Positions 41,575 to 50,369 are shown, numbered from the stretch's first letter. The stretch: DNA of 64,000 bases from Methanobacterium_D oryzae (GCF_050433505.1 NZ_JBNPXC010000002.1:124001-188000), one strand, 5' to 3'. Notes: a model not told the origin generated them from the letters alone. Made by a program: numbers and translations.

Positions 41575-44500
41575 CTAGTTTATAAATGCAACATATCTCT
41601 GTTCATAAAGAACTTTATCCATTTCTTGAAGTTTTAAAGCAGAGGTAGGATAACGAACATTATTATTTGATAATATATCTCCAAATTTACGTGGAGATTT
41701 TTCAGATTCTCCATTACAGCAAAGTCTAAATAACTCTTTTATTACATTTTCCAAGGTTCTCTGTGATCCATGTATCTTTGGAAGCATTTTTTGTTTAATC
41801 TGCGCATCAAAATAACGTTCCCAATTCTCCCAGATATCTGGTTCTCCTTCATATGACCAAGAAACATACATAAAACGCAAAATTTCATCAATAACACGGA
41901 AACCAAAATCAAATCCTGCTTTTTTAAGAACTTCCTGGAATTTATTCAATTCTTCAGATAAAACATTCCATAAGATTCTTCCATCTTTGGTTTTAACGCT
42001 ATCTAAATATTCTCTAAGATCGTTAATTCTTGTATTTCTAAGATTTAAGTATAAATTGTGGTCAGATAATGGATTTTCTAAATATTCAAAATCCCCATTT
42101 AATTCTTCTTGATTAATACTATCCAACATGTATTTTTCAACGGGAATTGTAGAAAATTCAATTACATTAGCTCTATCAAGAACTTTAGGGCTAAACATGT
42201 ATGTAGTTTCATCTACATTTACAGTTCCTATAACAAAAAGATTTTGCGGGATTTTTAGGTTATTAGGATATTTATCCTCAATATTACTTTTATGAAGACT
42301 AATTTTTTCATTACTTTCCATTGCTGACAAGAAATCAGCAAAGTAACGTTCAACGTGAGATAAATTCATCTCATCTAACACTAAAAAGAAAGGTTTATCT
42401 GTATTTTCTGGCTTCGATGCTTCCATAATTAAATCTAAAGCATTACTGGTAATGTATTCATCTGTTATTACATTATAAAATCCAATTATATGTCTATTTT
42501 CAGTCCAATTAGCTCCTACGGGTACTATTTTATATTGTGAATTATTATTAGCTGGTAATAGTATTTCTAAACTAACTTTCTGGTCAAGATTTTCTTTTGC
42601 AATTTCTTCTAATCTTGATTTTATTTTATTATCTTTATCTTCATAAAATAATTGGGAAAGCATGTAAAAATTACCTTTACTTTGAATTCCATCAATTTTA
42701 ATGTCATAAGAACCATTATAATTAGGAACATCGAGTTCATCCAAAACATTTCTTTTAAGAGTCCATCCTTTGTTTTTTGCAGATTTACCGACTTTTACTT
42801 CTGTATTAATCAATGTAGATTCATTTTTTGGACTTGATATATATTGAGCGAACAATTGCGCAATCTTTGTTTTTCCAGTACCTGAATTTCCAGTTAATAT
42901 TACAAACGGTTTTACTTTAAGAGATAATAAGAAATTTTCTATCATTTCAGGCTCAAAATAGAAACCTTTTTCATTTAAAAATTCAACAAAAGAATGATAA
43001 TTATTATTTATTATTTTAGGTGGTCTAAAAAGGCTTATATTAAATAATGGTAAAGGATTTCCTGTTGCGTAAGCTGCTAAGCTCTTGTCACAAATCCAAT
43101 GGCAAAAAGCATCGAAAATATGAAAATCTGTAAATTCAACTACTTGTTTTGAAATTATGTTTAAGAAGTCTTTTAGCTTTTCATTATTATCTATATACTT
43201 TGATAAGTCAGTATTTAGTTTAATAGGCATATCCAAAATTTTTGATATAAAATTAACAGTATCAATAGTTTTACTATTTATTATTAAGAAATCTGAATTT
43301 AAACCATGTAGTAGGGGGCTTATAACTCCTGTCTGCGAACCTTTGCTATAATTACTGGATTTAAATGACTTTATCCTGTTTTCTTGTCTTTCTTTATCTT
43401 TAATATTTGCTAAATCATTAATTAAATTAAATATTGCCATTGTTAAAGCAGGAATTTGTTCGTCCGTATATCCAAATGCTTTGAATGATTTAAAACCAAC
43501 TGTTGAAACGCTAGGTCTTTTAATAGGGACAATATAATTTAGTATTGGATCATCAATGTTTTCTACAATGTTCGAATCATCTCTTATTTTATTGAAATAA
43601 TCTTTTATTACCCTACTTTCTTCTTGATAAGCCCTATAATGTGATTTACCAATTTCTGTAGAAAAGTAATCTCTATTAAATTCATTAAATAACTCTTTAA
43701 TTAAGTTAAAGCCACTATTTTTGTAGTATTTGATTAAAATTTCATTCCATTTACTTCCACTCAATTGAGTAATGGTTTTAATATCAAAAAAATTTTCAGT
43801 ATCCATTTCAAATTCATCAAGTATAATCCAATCTACTTTTCTTAAATGTCTATATTCTTTATCTAAATTAGGATTATTTTGATCGTTTGGTCCAATGTAA
43901 TCAGATTTTATTATTCCAATGCCTAAAATTTTCTTTTTACCTCTATTCGTAACAATATAATCTCCTATTTTTACATTATGAACAAAATTCCATATTCCTT
44001 GAGCAGAAGTTGTTTTTGGCTTACCATAATGATCTTCTAATGCATCATTTAGTTCTTGAATGGTTTTGAATTCTCTGAAATCCTTAGTAGATTCCATCCA
44101 ATCTATTCCAATATATCCATGTTCTTTATAAAGAGGCCAATATTTCTCTGATTCTTCAGCATTTCCTGGCGATATTTTCCAGATATTAATATCTTTTGAA
44201 TCAGTTAGAGGACCATAAACTAACGAGTCATATAAACCTAAAAATATTTTTAAATCATTTTTAAAGGCATCATCTGAAGGAAAATTGGATAAATCATAAT
44301 ATTTTGCATATATATTTCCTTCTTCATAGAATGATGCGCTTGATGAATTTATTGCTCCTAAATTAATAGAGTTTAAAAATTCGTTTTGTTCTCCTAATTT
44401 TTCCCTATATTCCTTTGATTTGGATTTTAAAATTTCATTAGTCTTATTAGTACCATGTTGATTTTTTAAATCTGTCATTCCTTGGTTAAGGGATAAATAT

Positions 44501-44778
44501 ACTCCTCTCATATCTTCACGGAATAAGTATACTAAATAATATCCTGATTGAGGGGATTCTGTAATTTCTTTGTTTAATATTGCAACCCATGGTGAATATG
44601 TCCAATTTCCTTGGCCAGCAGAGCCTGAAACCTTGTATTTATCAGAGTTTCCTATTATTTCCTTTAATTCTGTAGGTATTTCATTTCTTAAAATGTTAGC
44701 TATTGGATGTCCAGTAAAATTTTCATTTTTTGCTGATTTGTATTGTTTAAGTACTCTTTCGAATAGTTCTTTGAGCAT
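41575..44778 (-). CDS. McrB-type AAA+ NTPase with MrcB_N and EVE-like domains
   Basis: 1067 aa. Residues 1-170 are an MrcB_N (DUF3578)-like domain (GQGNWTYSPWVAILNKEI, GYYLVYLFREDMRGVYLSLN). Residues about 196-325 resemble EVE/PUA modified-base readers (NIWKISPGNAEESEKYWPLY, YIGIDWMES, IGDYIVTNRGKKKILGIG). After a helical linker the NTPase core starts near 620: Walker A LTGNSGTGKT, Walker B FFLVLDEMNLSHVERYFADF, then VIGTVNVDETTYMFSPKVLD with the following R, the McrB signature region. This is the motor and target-recognition subunit of a type IV, modification-dependent restriction system. It is the first gene of the operon. Confidence 0.87.
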   Translation of the reverse strand: MLKELFERVLKQYKSAKNENFTGHPIANILRNEIPTELKEIIGNSDKYKVSGSAGQGNWTYSPWVAILNKEITESPQSGYYLVYLFREDMRGVYLSLNQGMTDLKNQHGTNKTNEILKSKSKEYREKLGEQNEFLNSINLGAINSSSASFYEEGNIYAKYYDLSNFPSDDAFKNDLKIFLGLYDSLVYGPLTDSKDINIWKISPGNAEESEKYWPLYKEHGYIGIDWMESTKDFREFKTIQELNDALEDHYGKPKTTSAQGIWNFVHNVKIGDYIVTNRGKKKILGIGIIKSDYIGPNDQNNPNLDKEYRHLRKVDWIILDEFEMDTENFFDIKTITQLSGSKWNEILIKYYKNSGFNLIKELFNEFNRDYFSTEIGKSHYRAYQEESRVIKDYFNKIRDDSNIVENIDDPILNYIVPIKRPSVSTVGFKSFKAFGYTDEQIPALTMAIFNLINDLANIKDKERQENRIKSFKSSNYSKGSQTGVISPLLHGLNSDFLIINSKTIDTVNFISKILDMPIKLNTDLSKYIDNNEKLKDFLNIISKQVVEFTDFHIFDAFCHWICDKSLAAYATGNPLPLFNISLFRPPKIINNNYHSFVEFLNEKGFYFEPEMIENFLLSLKVKPFVILTGNSGTGKTKIAQLFAQYISSPKNESTLINTEVKVGKSAKNKGWTLKRNVLDELDVPNYNGSYDIKIDGIQSKGNFYMLSQLFYEDKDNKIKSRLEEIAKENLDQKVSLEILLPANNNSQYKIVPVGANWTENRHIIGFYNVITDEYITSNALDLIMEASKPENTDKPFFLVLDEMNLSHVERYFADFLSAMESNEKISLHKSNIEDKYPNNLKIPQNLFVIGTVNVDETTYMFSPKVLDRANVIEFSTIPVEKYMLDSINQEELNGDFEYLENPLSDHNLYLNLRNTRINDLREYLDSVKTKDGRILWNVLSEELNKFQEVLKKAGFDFGFRVIDEILRFMYVSWSYEGEPDIWENWERYFDAQIKQKMLPKIHGSQRTLENVIKELFRLCCNGESEKSPRKFGDILSNNNVRYPTSALKLQEMDKVLYEQRYVAFIN

Positions 44779-44908
44779 TTAATCCCCTTCAAAAGTTATC
44801 ACATTCTTATTTATTAGATAGTTACTATTAATATTAATATATAATTTCACATGAGAATCTATGATAAAAAATAAATTTCGACAATTAAAACTAGTAGGGG
44901 GTTAATTA

Positions 44909-45439
44909 ATGGCAAATTCTGATGAATTTACAAATCAAGTTTACGATACAATTTTAAAAAACTTTAAAAATCAATCTATTTATGTAAAGGGGAAGAATGG
45001 GGTCAACAGTATTGTTATTTTTGATGAACCTGAATTACACAAAGAAAAATCTAGATATAGGATAGCCTATTCTAATATCATGATTTTTGATGATGATAAA
45101 CTGTTATTAGCTATTGAAGCGATCCCTCATAAGCCTACACCTCCTAAAGATATTGCAGGACCTATTCCAATTTATATGATAGCGCGAAAAGTAATAGTTA
45201 ATATGAAAACTGGAAATAATAAGGAATATGATTTAATTAGTAGTGATTCTAAGTTTAATTTGTTAATTGTAGTTCCTGATCAGCCAGAAGGGGGTCAAAA
45301 GAGTGTTCAAATTGGAGATTTAAATGAAAAGTTTAAAGGCGTCTTTGATATGAACAGTGAATATTCTAACTTGAAAGATTTTGAAATATGTGAATTTAGT
45401 GCCATTAATTCAGCTTTAAATAAGTTAATGAAAAAATGA
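44909..45439 (+). CDS. Hypothetical protein divergent from the McrB-like gene
   Basis: 176 aa, soluble, mixed alpha/beta: SIVIFDEPELHKEKSRYRIA, AYSNIMIFDDDKLLLAIEAI, then PIPIYMIARKVIVNM. A strand with acidic residues followed by LAIEAI recalls restriction-nuclease cores, but no clear D...ExK can be assigned. GGGGG precedes the ATG. It is 130 bp from and divergent to the McrB-like gene, so it may share a regulatory region with the defence operon. Family not recognised. Confidence 0.55.
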   Translation: MANSDEFTNQVYDTILKNFKNQSIYVKGKNGVNSIVIFDEPELHKEKSRYRIAYSNIMIFDDDKLLLAIEAIPHKPTPPKDIAGPIPIYMIARKVIVNMKTGNNKEYDLISSDSKFNLLIVVPDQPEGGQKSVQIGDLNEKFKGVFDMNSEYSNLKDFEICEFSAINSALNKLMKK

Positions 45440-45744
45440 GGAGTATAATATAAACACTTGAGAGTCAATAGGTATTTCTTTCTTCCGCAGCGAAGCGAGG
45501 AATTTTTGATTAAACTTTTTTTCGAGAAAAGGTTGAGTTATAGTGAACTCATCGTTCCCTGATACAAATGCCATCCATTATTATCGGCTAAAACTAAAAA
45601 AATAAGATGTATCCTCAAAAATAAACCAGCTAGTACATGGAAAGATTATATTGGTGAATTTTCCTGATTTTTGTATAACCTAAATGTTGGTTTTAAATCA
45701 GCGTGAATTGGACTTTTTTCATTTTTCATTCTTTAAGTGCTCGT
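45440..45744. other. Intergenic region with two hairpins
   Basis: TTCCGC-AGCGAA-GCGAGGAA followed by TTTTT (45483-45507) looks like a terminator for the upstream plus-strand gene. A second hairpin, TGAGTT-ATAGTG-AACTCA (45534-45551), follows. Nothing coding was seen. Confidence 0.45.
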
Positions 45745-46197
45745 TCAATGTTTATGAATGCTGTATTTTTTCTCAAATTCTCTTGCAGGTCTGTTATGTG
45801 GTATGAACAAATCATCAATATTTTGATAAAAAGTAAATTTCTTATATATGAGGTAATCAGGGTCTTTTGAATAAATTTGTTTATTTCTTTCAATTTTAAT
45901 CTCTGATAAAAATTTAAATTCTGGAATTTCAAGCATATCCATATTTTTATATTTTTCACCAAAAATGCCATTTTCTTTTTTAACGTATAGTTTACTTATT
46001 TCATAGTTTACTGCAGTATTATTAACTGGTTTTTTGTCGTTCATAAGATTTTTAATTTTATTACATTTATCATCCCATTCTGTTTTTTTATAGATCGCAT
46101 ATTTTCGATCATTAATGTCAATAATCATGTAGTTTACTTGTTTTTTTAGATCTTCAATTTCTTGTTCTAGTTTTTTGATCTTTATTTTTGCTGACAT
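45745..46197 (-). CDS. Hypothetical basic coiled-coil protein
   Basis: 150 aa. The N-terminus (IKIKKLEQEIEDLKKQVNYM) is a short coiled coil. The rest is Lys/Tyr-rich with no known domain. Its leader has three 11-bp tandem repeats, each carrying a ribosome-binding-like AGGTGA, which is very unusual. Location between the restriction operon and a toxin-antitoxin pair marks it as accessory. Confidence 0.55.
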   Translation of the reverse strand: MSAKIKIKKLEQEIEDLKKQVNYMIIDINDRKYAIYKKTEWDDKCNKIKNLMNDKKPVNNTAVNYEISKLYVKKENGIFGEKYKNMDMLEIPEFKFLSEIKIERNKQIYSKDPDYLIYKKFTFYQNIDDLFIPHNRPAREFEKKYSIHKH

Positions 46198-46204
46198 TAG
46201 TAAA

Positions 46205-46237
46205 CCTCTAGGTCACCTCTAGGTCACCTCTGGGTCA
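46205..46237 (-). repeat. Three tandem 11-bp repeats carrying Shine-Dalgarno-like sequences
   Basis: Two exact copies and one with a single change of TGACCTAGAGG (minus strand) lie directly before the gene starting at 46197, 7 nt from its ATG. Joined, they present GAGGTGA twice, GGGTGA once and a final GAGG. Confidence 0.7.
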
Positions 46238-46383
46238 CCCATAGTATTTTTATATAAATATTTATTACCATTGTTTGATATAAATTTAGTTGAAAAAAAT
46301 AGAAACTCTTAAAAAAATGGATTTAATGCCTTAAATCGATATTTCCTTAAATTTGTTAAAATAAATACATGAGAGGGATGGTA

Positions 46384-46626
46384 ATGGCAGATGATTTAGA
46401 TATTGGAGGCACTTTAAAAGTCATAGAAGAGCAAATAAATTCACTATCTGAAAAGATTAAAACTGGACGTATTAAAGACCCTAAACATGAAGAAATAAGG
46501 ATAAAAATGATTAGAACTCTTGGATATCTATCTAAAACCTATATAGAACTATTAGAAGCAGAAAAATTAGAAGAACTTGAAGAAGAGATAAATAAAATTA
46601 AAGAGACTATTATATTTGGAAAATAA
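46384..46626 (+). CDS. Small coiled-coil protein, hypothetical
   Basis: 80 aa from ATG 46384, chosen because GAGGG (46373-46377) lies 6 nt upstream; in-frame ATGs at 46369 and 46378 overlap or precede that site. The sequence is helical and charged: GGTLKVIEEQINSLSEKIKT, LLEAEKLEELEEEINKIKET. It resembles small proteins of archaeal mobile elements in character only; no family recognised. Confidence 0.5.
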   Translation: MADDLDIGGTLKVIEEQINSLSEKIKTGRIKDPKHEEIRIKMIRTLGYLSKTYIELLEAEKLEELEEEINKIKETIIFGK

Positions 46627-46792
46627 ATAAAAAAAATTTAAAAATGAGCATAAAAAACGCTTTAAATCATAAATAAAGGACTTTTAGGGTTTTTTGATGA
46701 TCCTTATCTGTCCCTTATCTGCACCTTACAGAAGTAATGATGAATCCAAATAGAAACGTTCATTTCAAGTTATAGTAATTCCCTCAAAAATA

Positions 46793-46823
46793 TGGTAATA
46801 CTAAATTACATATAGTATTACCA
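46793..46823. promoter_or_regulatory. Perfect inverted repeat, putative VapB operator
   Basis: Arms TGGTAATACTA and TAGTATTACCA (11 bp, perfect) with a 9-bp spacer end 21 bp before the antitoxin start codon. AbrB-type antitoxins bind such palindromes to repress their own operon. Confidence 0.7.
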
Positions 46824-46844
46824 ATATAGTATGTGTAAGGAATT

Positions 46845-47054
46845 ATGGTAAATGTAACCAAAAAATATCAAGTAACAATTCCAAGATATGTGAGGGAAGA
46901 TCTACATATCCATCAAGGAGATAAGGTAGTATTTGTTAAAAACAGTGATGGAAACTGGGTCATCATGACCACTGAATATTTAACCCGTAAAATGATCGAA
47001 TCATCTAGAGATATTCAAAAATCAAACGAGGAGCTTGAACCTATTAAAGGGTAG
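46845..47054 (+). CDS. vapB: AbrB/SpoVT-type antitoxin (VapB-like)
   Basis: 69 aa. VTKKYQVTIPRYVREDLHIH followed by QGDKVVFVKNSDGNWVI is the swapped-hairpin AbrB DNA-binding domain. The C-terminal helix (KMIESSRDIQKSNEELEPIK) would wrap around the PIN toxin. The gene directly precedes a PIN-domain gene and follows a perfect palindrome. TAAGGA lies 4-5 nt before the ATG. Confidence 0.88.
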   Translation: MVNVTKKYQVTIPRYVREDLHIHQGDKVVFVKNSDGNWVIMTTEYLTRKMIESSRDIQKSNEELEPIKG

Positions 47055-47061
47055 TGATCAT

Positions 47062-47442
47062 TTGAAGCTGGTTTTAGATACATCCATATTTAACAGTGAA
47101 AAATTCATTAACTGGCTCCTTTTATCTAAAGAAGAGAAATATTTACCGGCAATTGTTTATATGGAATACCTACATCACCATCTTAAGCAGGGAAACACCG
47201 AATCAATGGTAGATGCATTTTTAGATCAAATGAATATCACCGTTGTTCCATTTGGAAAAAATGAAGCAATTAAAGCAGCTAAAGAAAATTATGAAAACTC
47301 GGAAAATCAAAATAGCAGGGAGTATGAAATAGCATCAACAGCATTAATTTTAAAGGCTAAACTTGTTACAAATAATCTTAAAGCTTTTAAATGGCTTGAA
47401 AATGCAGTTAAGCCTGATGATATTCTTAAAAACGATGAATAG
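47062..47442 (+). CDS. vapC: PIN-domain ribonuclease toxin (VapC-like)
   Basis: 126 aa if translation starts at TTG 47062 (MKLVLDTSIF, the usual PIN start), 7 bp after the antitoxin stop with AAGGG about 10 nt upstream; a TTG at 47035 would overlap the antitoxin. Acidic residues in LVLDTS and YMEYLHHH are the first two PIN ligands. In the third motif (REYEIASTALILKAKLVTNN) Glu stands where Asp is common. The predicted action is RNA cleavage when freed from the antitoxin; the RNA target is unknown. Confidence 0.85.
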   Translation: MKLVLDTSIFNSEKFINWLLLSKEEKYLPAIVYMEYLHHHLKQGNTESMVDAFLDQMNITVVPFGKNEAIKAAKENYENSENQNSREYEIASTALILKAKLVTNNLKAFKWLENAVKPDDILKNDE

Positions 47443-47610
47443 TACTTCAATATGGCTGTATCACTATAAAAATGTTTTTTATGACATTTATCAAATTATT
47501 ATATGATTTATTTAAAAAAACGTGATTTATATCTATTTAAATGGTTTAAAAGCCTTGGAACTATTATTAAAATGTCTGATGCTCTTTCTTAAAAAAGATT
47601 TAAAATATTT

Positions 47611-47651
47611 GACTACCTATTCGACTACATATTTGACTACTTATTGGACTT
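47611..47651. repeat. 12-bp tandem repeats at the 3' end of the Fic gene
   Basis: GACTACCTATTC, GACTACATATTT and GACTACTTATTG follow one another without gaps, then a partial GACTT. The stop codon of the Fic gene lies in the third unit. Related units occur upstream of the same gene. Confidence 0.65.
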
Positions 47652-48656
47652 CAAAATATAATAAGTAGATCGGCTCCCACCCTTCTTTTCGATTAATTCC
47701 TTATCCATCAAGCCCCGCAAATCTTTATATGCTCCCTGGCGAGAGATATTTAAGAGTTTCTGCACTTCAGAATTTGTTATGCTGCCATTTAGACGAATAT
47801 ATTCAATAATTTTTAGATGTTTTGGGGATAACCTCATCTTTTTTTGCGCATCAACGGGAAATAATATTATTCGGTCCTTTATTTCGCTTATAGAAATTAA
47901 AAATCCTTCCAGGAAATATTCCAGCCACTTGGTTAAATCCTGAGTCACCAAATCAACTGAATTTAATGCATCGTAGTAAGCCTGTCTGTCGTTATCATAA
48001 TATTCATCCAGTGTAAAATCAACATTAAATTCCTTCATGTGCAGATAAAGCGTTGCAAGCGCTCTGGCTGTTCTTCCATTACCATCCACAAATAGATGTA
48101 TTCTTACAAACTCATAGTGGATGATTCCAGCGACAATAACTGGATTAAATTCTCCTGATAATTTATTTATCCAATCTAAGAAGTTCTGCATCTTTTGAGG
48201 CACAAGATTATCTGGAGGTGGGGTAAATACCACATCACCATTTTTATTTACAACATAAACTGGTATTGTCCTGTAGTGACCTTCAAGATATGTATATTCT
48301 AAGGTATAATGAGTTATATTCTCATGAAGTTTTAAAATCGTCTTTTCAGTGATTTTTCCCTCTTCCGGGTATTTATCCAGATTTTTAAGAACGTTTAGGT
48401 AGTTTAAAACTTCTTGCTCTCCCTTCTTTTGTGCTCTTATTTTAAGACCCTGTGCCAGTTTATCCACCTGATTTAAAGATAAGGGATTGCCTTCAATTGC
48501 TGTGGAGTGGTGTGCTGATTTTAAAAGCGCTTCTCTTTTTAGTGAAACTTCTATATCCATTACAACTGGAGCATTAACTATAAAATCTCTTATTGAGTTA
48601 ATTTCAAGCAGTTTATTTACAATATCATTATTGTAGCTGAAATTTGGCCTGAACAT
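47637..48656 (-). CDS. Fic-family AMPylase-type protein with C-terminal winged helix
   Basis: 339 aa. The inhibitory motif HHSTAIEGNPLSL (S/TxxxEGN, in an N-terminal helix) marks a class II Fic protein. The catalytic loop IRIHLFVDGNGRTARALATL is intact (HxFx(D/E)GNGRxxR). The last 70 residues (HLKIIEYIRLNGSITNSEVQ) are a winged helix, as in many archaeal and bacterial Fic proteins thought to control their own gene. It would transfer AMP or another nucleotide phosphate to protein targets, or remove it. The 12-bp repeats on both sides are candidate sites for its winged helix. Confidence 0.9.
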   Translation of the reverse strand: MFRPNFSYNNDIVNKLLEINSIRDFIVNAPVVMDIEVSLKREALLKSAHHSTAIEGNPLSLNQVDKLAQGLKIRAQKKGEQEVLNYLNVLKNLDKYPEEGKITEKTILKLHENITHYTLEYTYLEGHYRTIPVYVVNKNGDVVFTPPPDNLVPQKMQNFLDWINKLSGEFNPVIVAGIIHYEFVRIHLFVDGNGRTARALATLYLHMKEFNVDFTLDEYYDNDRQAYYDALNSVDLVTQDLTKWLEYFLEGFLISISEIKDRIILFPVDAQKKMRLSPKHLKIIEYIRLNGSITNSEVQKLLNISRQGAYKDLRGLMDKELIEKKGGSRSTYYILKSNK

Positions 48657-48696
48657 TTTTTAACATCTCCAATTATTTGAATCTAAAAGAATTTTC

Positions 48697-48766
48697 GACA
48701 ACCTTCTTGACTACTATTTTGTATTTTATAGAATAAATATTTGACTCCCCTTATGACTACTATTTG
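48697..48766. repeat. Two pairs of 12-bp direct repeats upstream of the Fic gene
   Basis: GACAACCTTCTT/GACTACTATTTT at 48697 and 48709 and GACTCCCCTTAT/GACTACTATTTG at 48743 and 48755 are each spaced 12 bp, as in the array at 47611. They lie 40-110 bp upstream of the start codon, in the promoter. Confidence 0.6.
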
Positions 48767-48770
48767 TATA

Positions 48771-49249
48771 TGATTTATAGCAATATCAATGGGCAATGAT
48801 CAGCCCCCTCATTTTTGAAGAATATAAGCAGAACTAACGTTAATCATTTATACTTTCGCCTACAAAGAAATGGTCCAATCTCATCCCTATATTCAAGTAT
48901 CACCATCTTAATCCGGAATTAAATCTGCAGATTTATTTATAAACCGAATGAATTAATTGCTGGATGAAACTTCTCCTATTAAATGATTAAATTGTGAGTT
49001 TACAGTTTGTAAACAAAAAGTTTACAATATATAAACTTTTACATGATTTCGGTTCCCATTTTAATGCTTTTATTCATAAAAGTTTTCAAATATTTCTTAT
49101 TTTTTGCCTGTTTCTTGTTTTACTTCGTCATAGATACATATGACGAACTAAATTACCTAAAATTAAAATAGAAATGTTATTAATCACTAAAATAATTTAA
49201 AAATCTCATAAACACTCTAAAATGAATAAAGCCATATACATCTAACTGA
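48771..49249. other. Non-coding region with a TTGTAAAC inverted repeat
   Basis: No gene found. TTGTAAAC-AAAAA-GTTTACAA (49007-49027) is a perfect 8-bp inverted repeat, embedded between further GTTTAC and ATAAAC half-sites (48998-49036). It does not sit in front of a visible gene start. Confidence 0.45.
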
Positions 49250-49648
49250 TCATTTTTGGGGTTTTTCTAAAAACCATAGACATTTATCTTTCCATCTGCA
49301 GTTTCTACAGATAGAATGAATGTTATCAGAATTTAATGTTTCATTTATTAATGTAAATATTTCATTTGCTTCAAAAATTATTCCACTTTCTAATCCTAAT
49401 TTCTCAAGCACTTTAAGGTCCATTTCTATAATTTCTGCATCGGCCATGGGATTTTTAAAACATTTTCCTTCTAAAAGATGAGGACAGCATGAACAGATGA
49501 TATCGCATTCAGCGATTATTTCTATTTCTTGTTTATCATCTGAATTTAGGATATCAATTATCTTTGCCATGTTTTGGCTGAATTCTTTGCTGTATCCGTA
49601 TCCTTGAAATCCCTGCATACATAGAAGATGGTGTGCTCTAATTTTCAT
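49250..49648 (-). CDS. DUF1284 family protein
   Basis: 132 aa. It opens with the family signature KIRAHHLLCMQGFQGYGYS. Many cysteines follow (AECDIICSCCPHLLEGKCF, HSICRNCRWKDKC), which could hold an iron-sulfur cluster. Biochemical function unknown. It lies 42 bp downstream of bioY on the same strand and may be co-transcribed. Confidence 0.85.
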   Translation of the reverse strand: MKIRAHHLLCMQGFQGYGYSKEFSQNMAKIIDILNSDDKQEIEIIAECDIICSCCPHLLEGKCFKNPMADAEIIEMDLKVLEKLGLESGIIFEANEIFTLINETLNSDNIHSICRNCRWKDKCLWFLEKPQK

Positions 49649-49690
49649 TATATCAAAAACGAGTAATTAAAAATAAAATATTGGATGTAT

Positions 49691-50317
49691 CTATTCATTA
49701 TATGATTCTTTAGGTGTAACTGCTTTGGTTAATGCTGCAGCCCCACTAATTTTGAATAAGTCACCAATAATGAATGGAATAAGTCCCATTACAAGTAAGC
49801 TCCATATTGTTGGCATTGAACCAGTTGCAAAGTACATCCATGCACCTAAACCTATTAATCCAGGAATATATATGAGTGCGAAGTTTGCAACAAGCATCAA
49901 TAAGAGCATTGGGGTGAAACTTCTTGCATTTACATATTTGTCAGTTAGATGACCCAGGAAGAGTGCGGCTAAGATAAAACCTATTAAATATCCGCCTGTG
50001 GATCCTAAAAATACTCCATATCCACTGGTCATTCCAGTAAACCATGGAACACCAATCACTCCCAGTGCAATGTATATAACCTGGCTGATTCCTCCCCAGT
50101 ATCTACCAAGGAAAATTCCCGCCATTAAAACTGCAAATGTTTGCCCTGTAATAGGTACAGGTGTCCATGGGAGAGGTATAATAATTTGAGCCATTATTCC
50201 TGTAATAAGGGCCATAAATAATGCTAAAGTTGCTTTATTAGCTAAAGAAGATTCATTACGCCATTTAAATAACGCGAACCTCTTCTTATAATAATTATCA
50301 GTTATTGAAATTTCCAT
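49691..50317 (-). CDS. bioY: Biotin transporter BioY (ECF S component)
   Basis: 208 aa with six hydrophobic helices. MAQIIIPLPWTPVPITGQTF (the conserved PVPITGQT), GRYWGGISQVIYIALGVIGV and FLGSTGGYLIGFILAALFLG are diagnostic for BioY, the substrate-binding unit of ECF-type biotin uptake. No ATPase or EcfT gene lies nearby, so it either works alone or uses shared subunits elsewhere. A perfect inverted repeat at 50370-50393 lies in its promoter. Confidence 0.95.
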   Translation of the reverse strand: MEISITDNYYKKRFALFKWRNESSLANKATLALFMALITGIMAQIIIPLPWTPVPITGQTFAVLMAGIFLGRYWGGISQVIYIALGVIGVPWFTGMTSGYGVFLGSTGGYLIGFILAALFLGHLTDKYVNARSFTPMLLLMLVANFALIYIPGLIGLGAWMYFATGSMPTIWSLLVMGLIPFIIGDLFKISGAAALTKAVTPKESYNE

Positions 50318-50369
50318 TATTCGCCCTCCGAAAAATTATAATTTTCAAATAAATTATTAAAATATTAGC

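Noticed and set aside
47611..47651. Possible CRISPR or microsatellite at the Fic gene end
   Set aside because: The 12-bp units are gapless and overlap the stop codon; related units lie in the promoter, which fits protein binding sites better.
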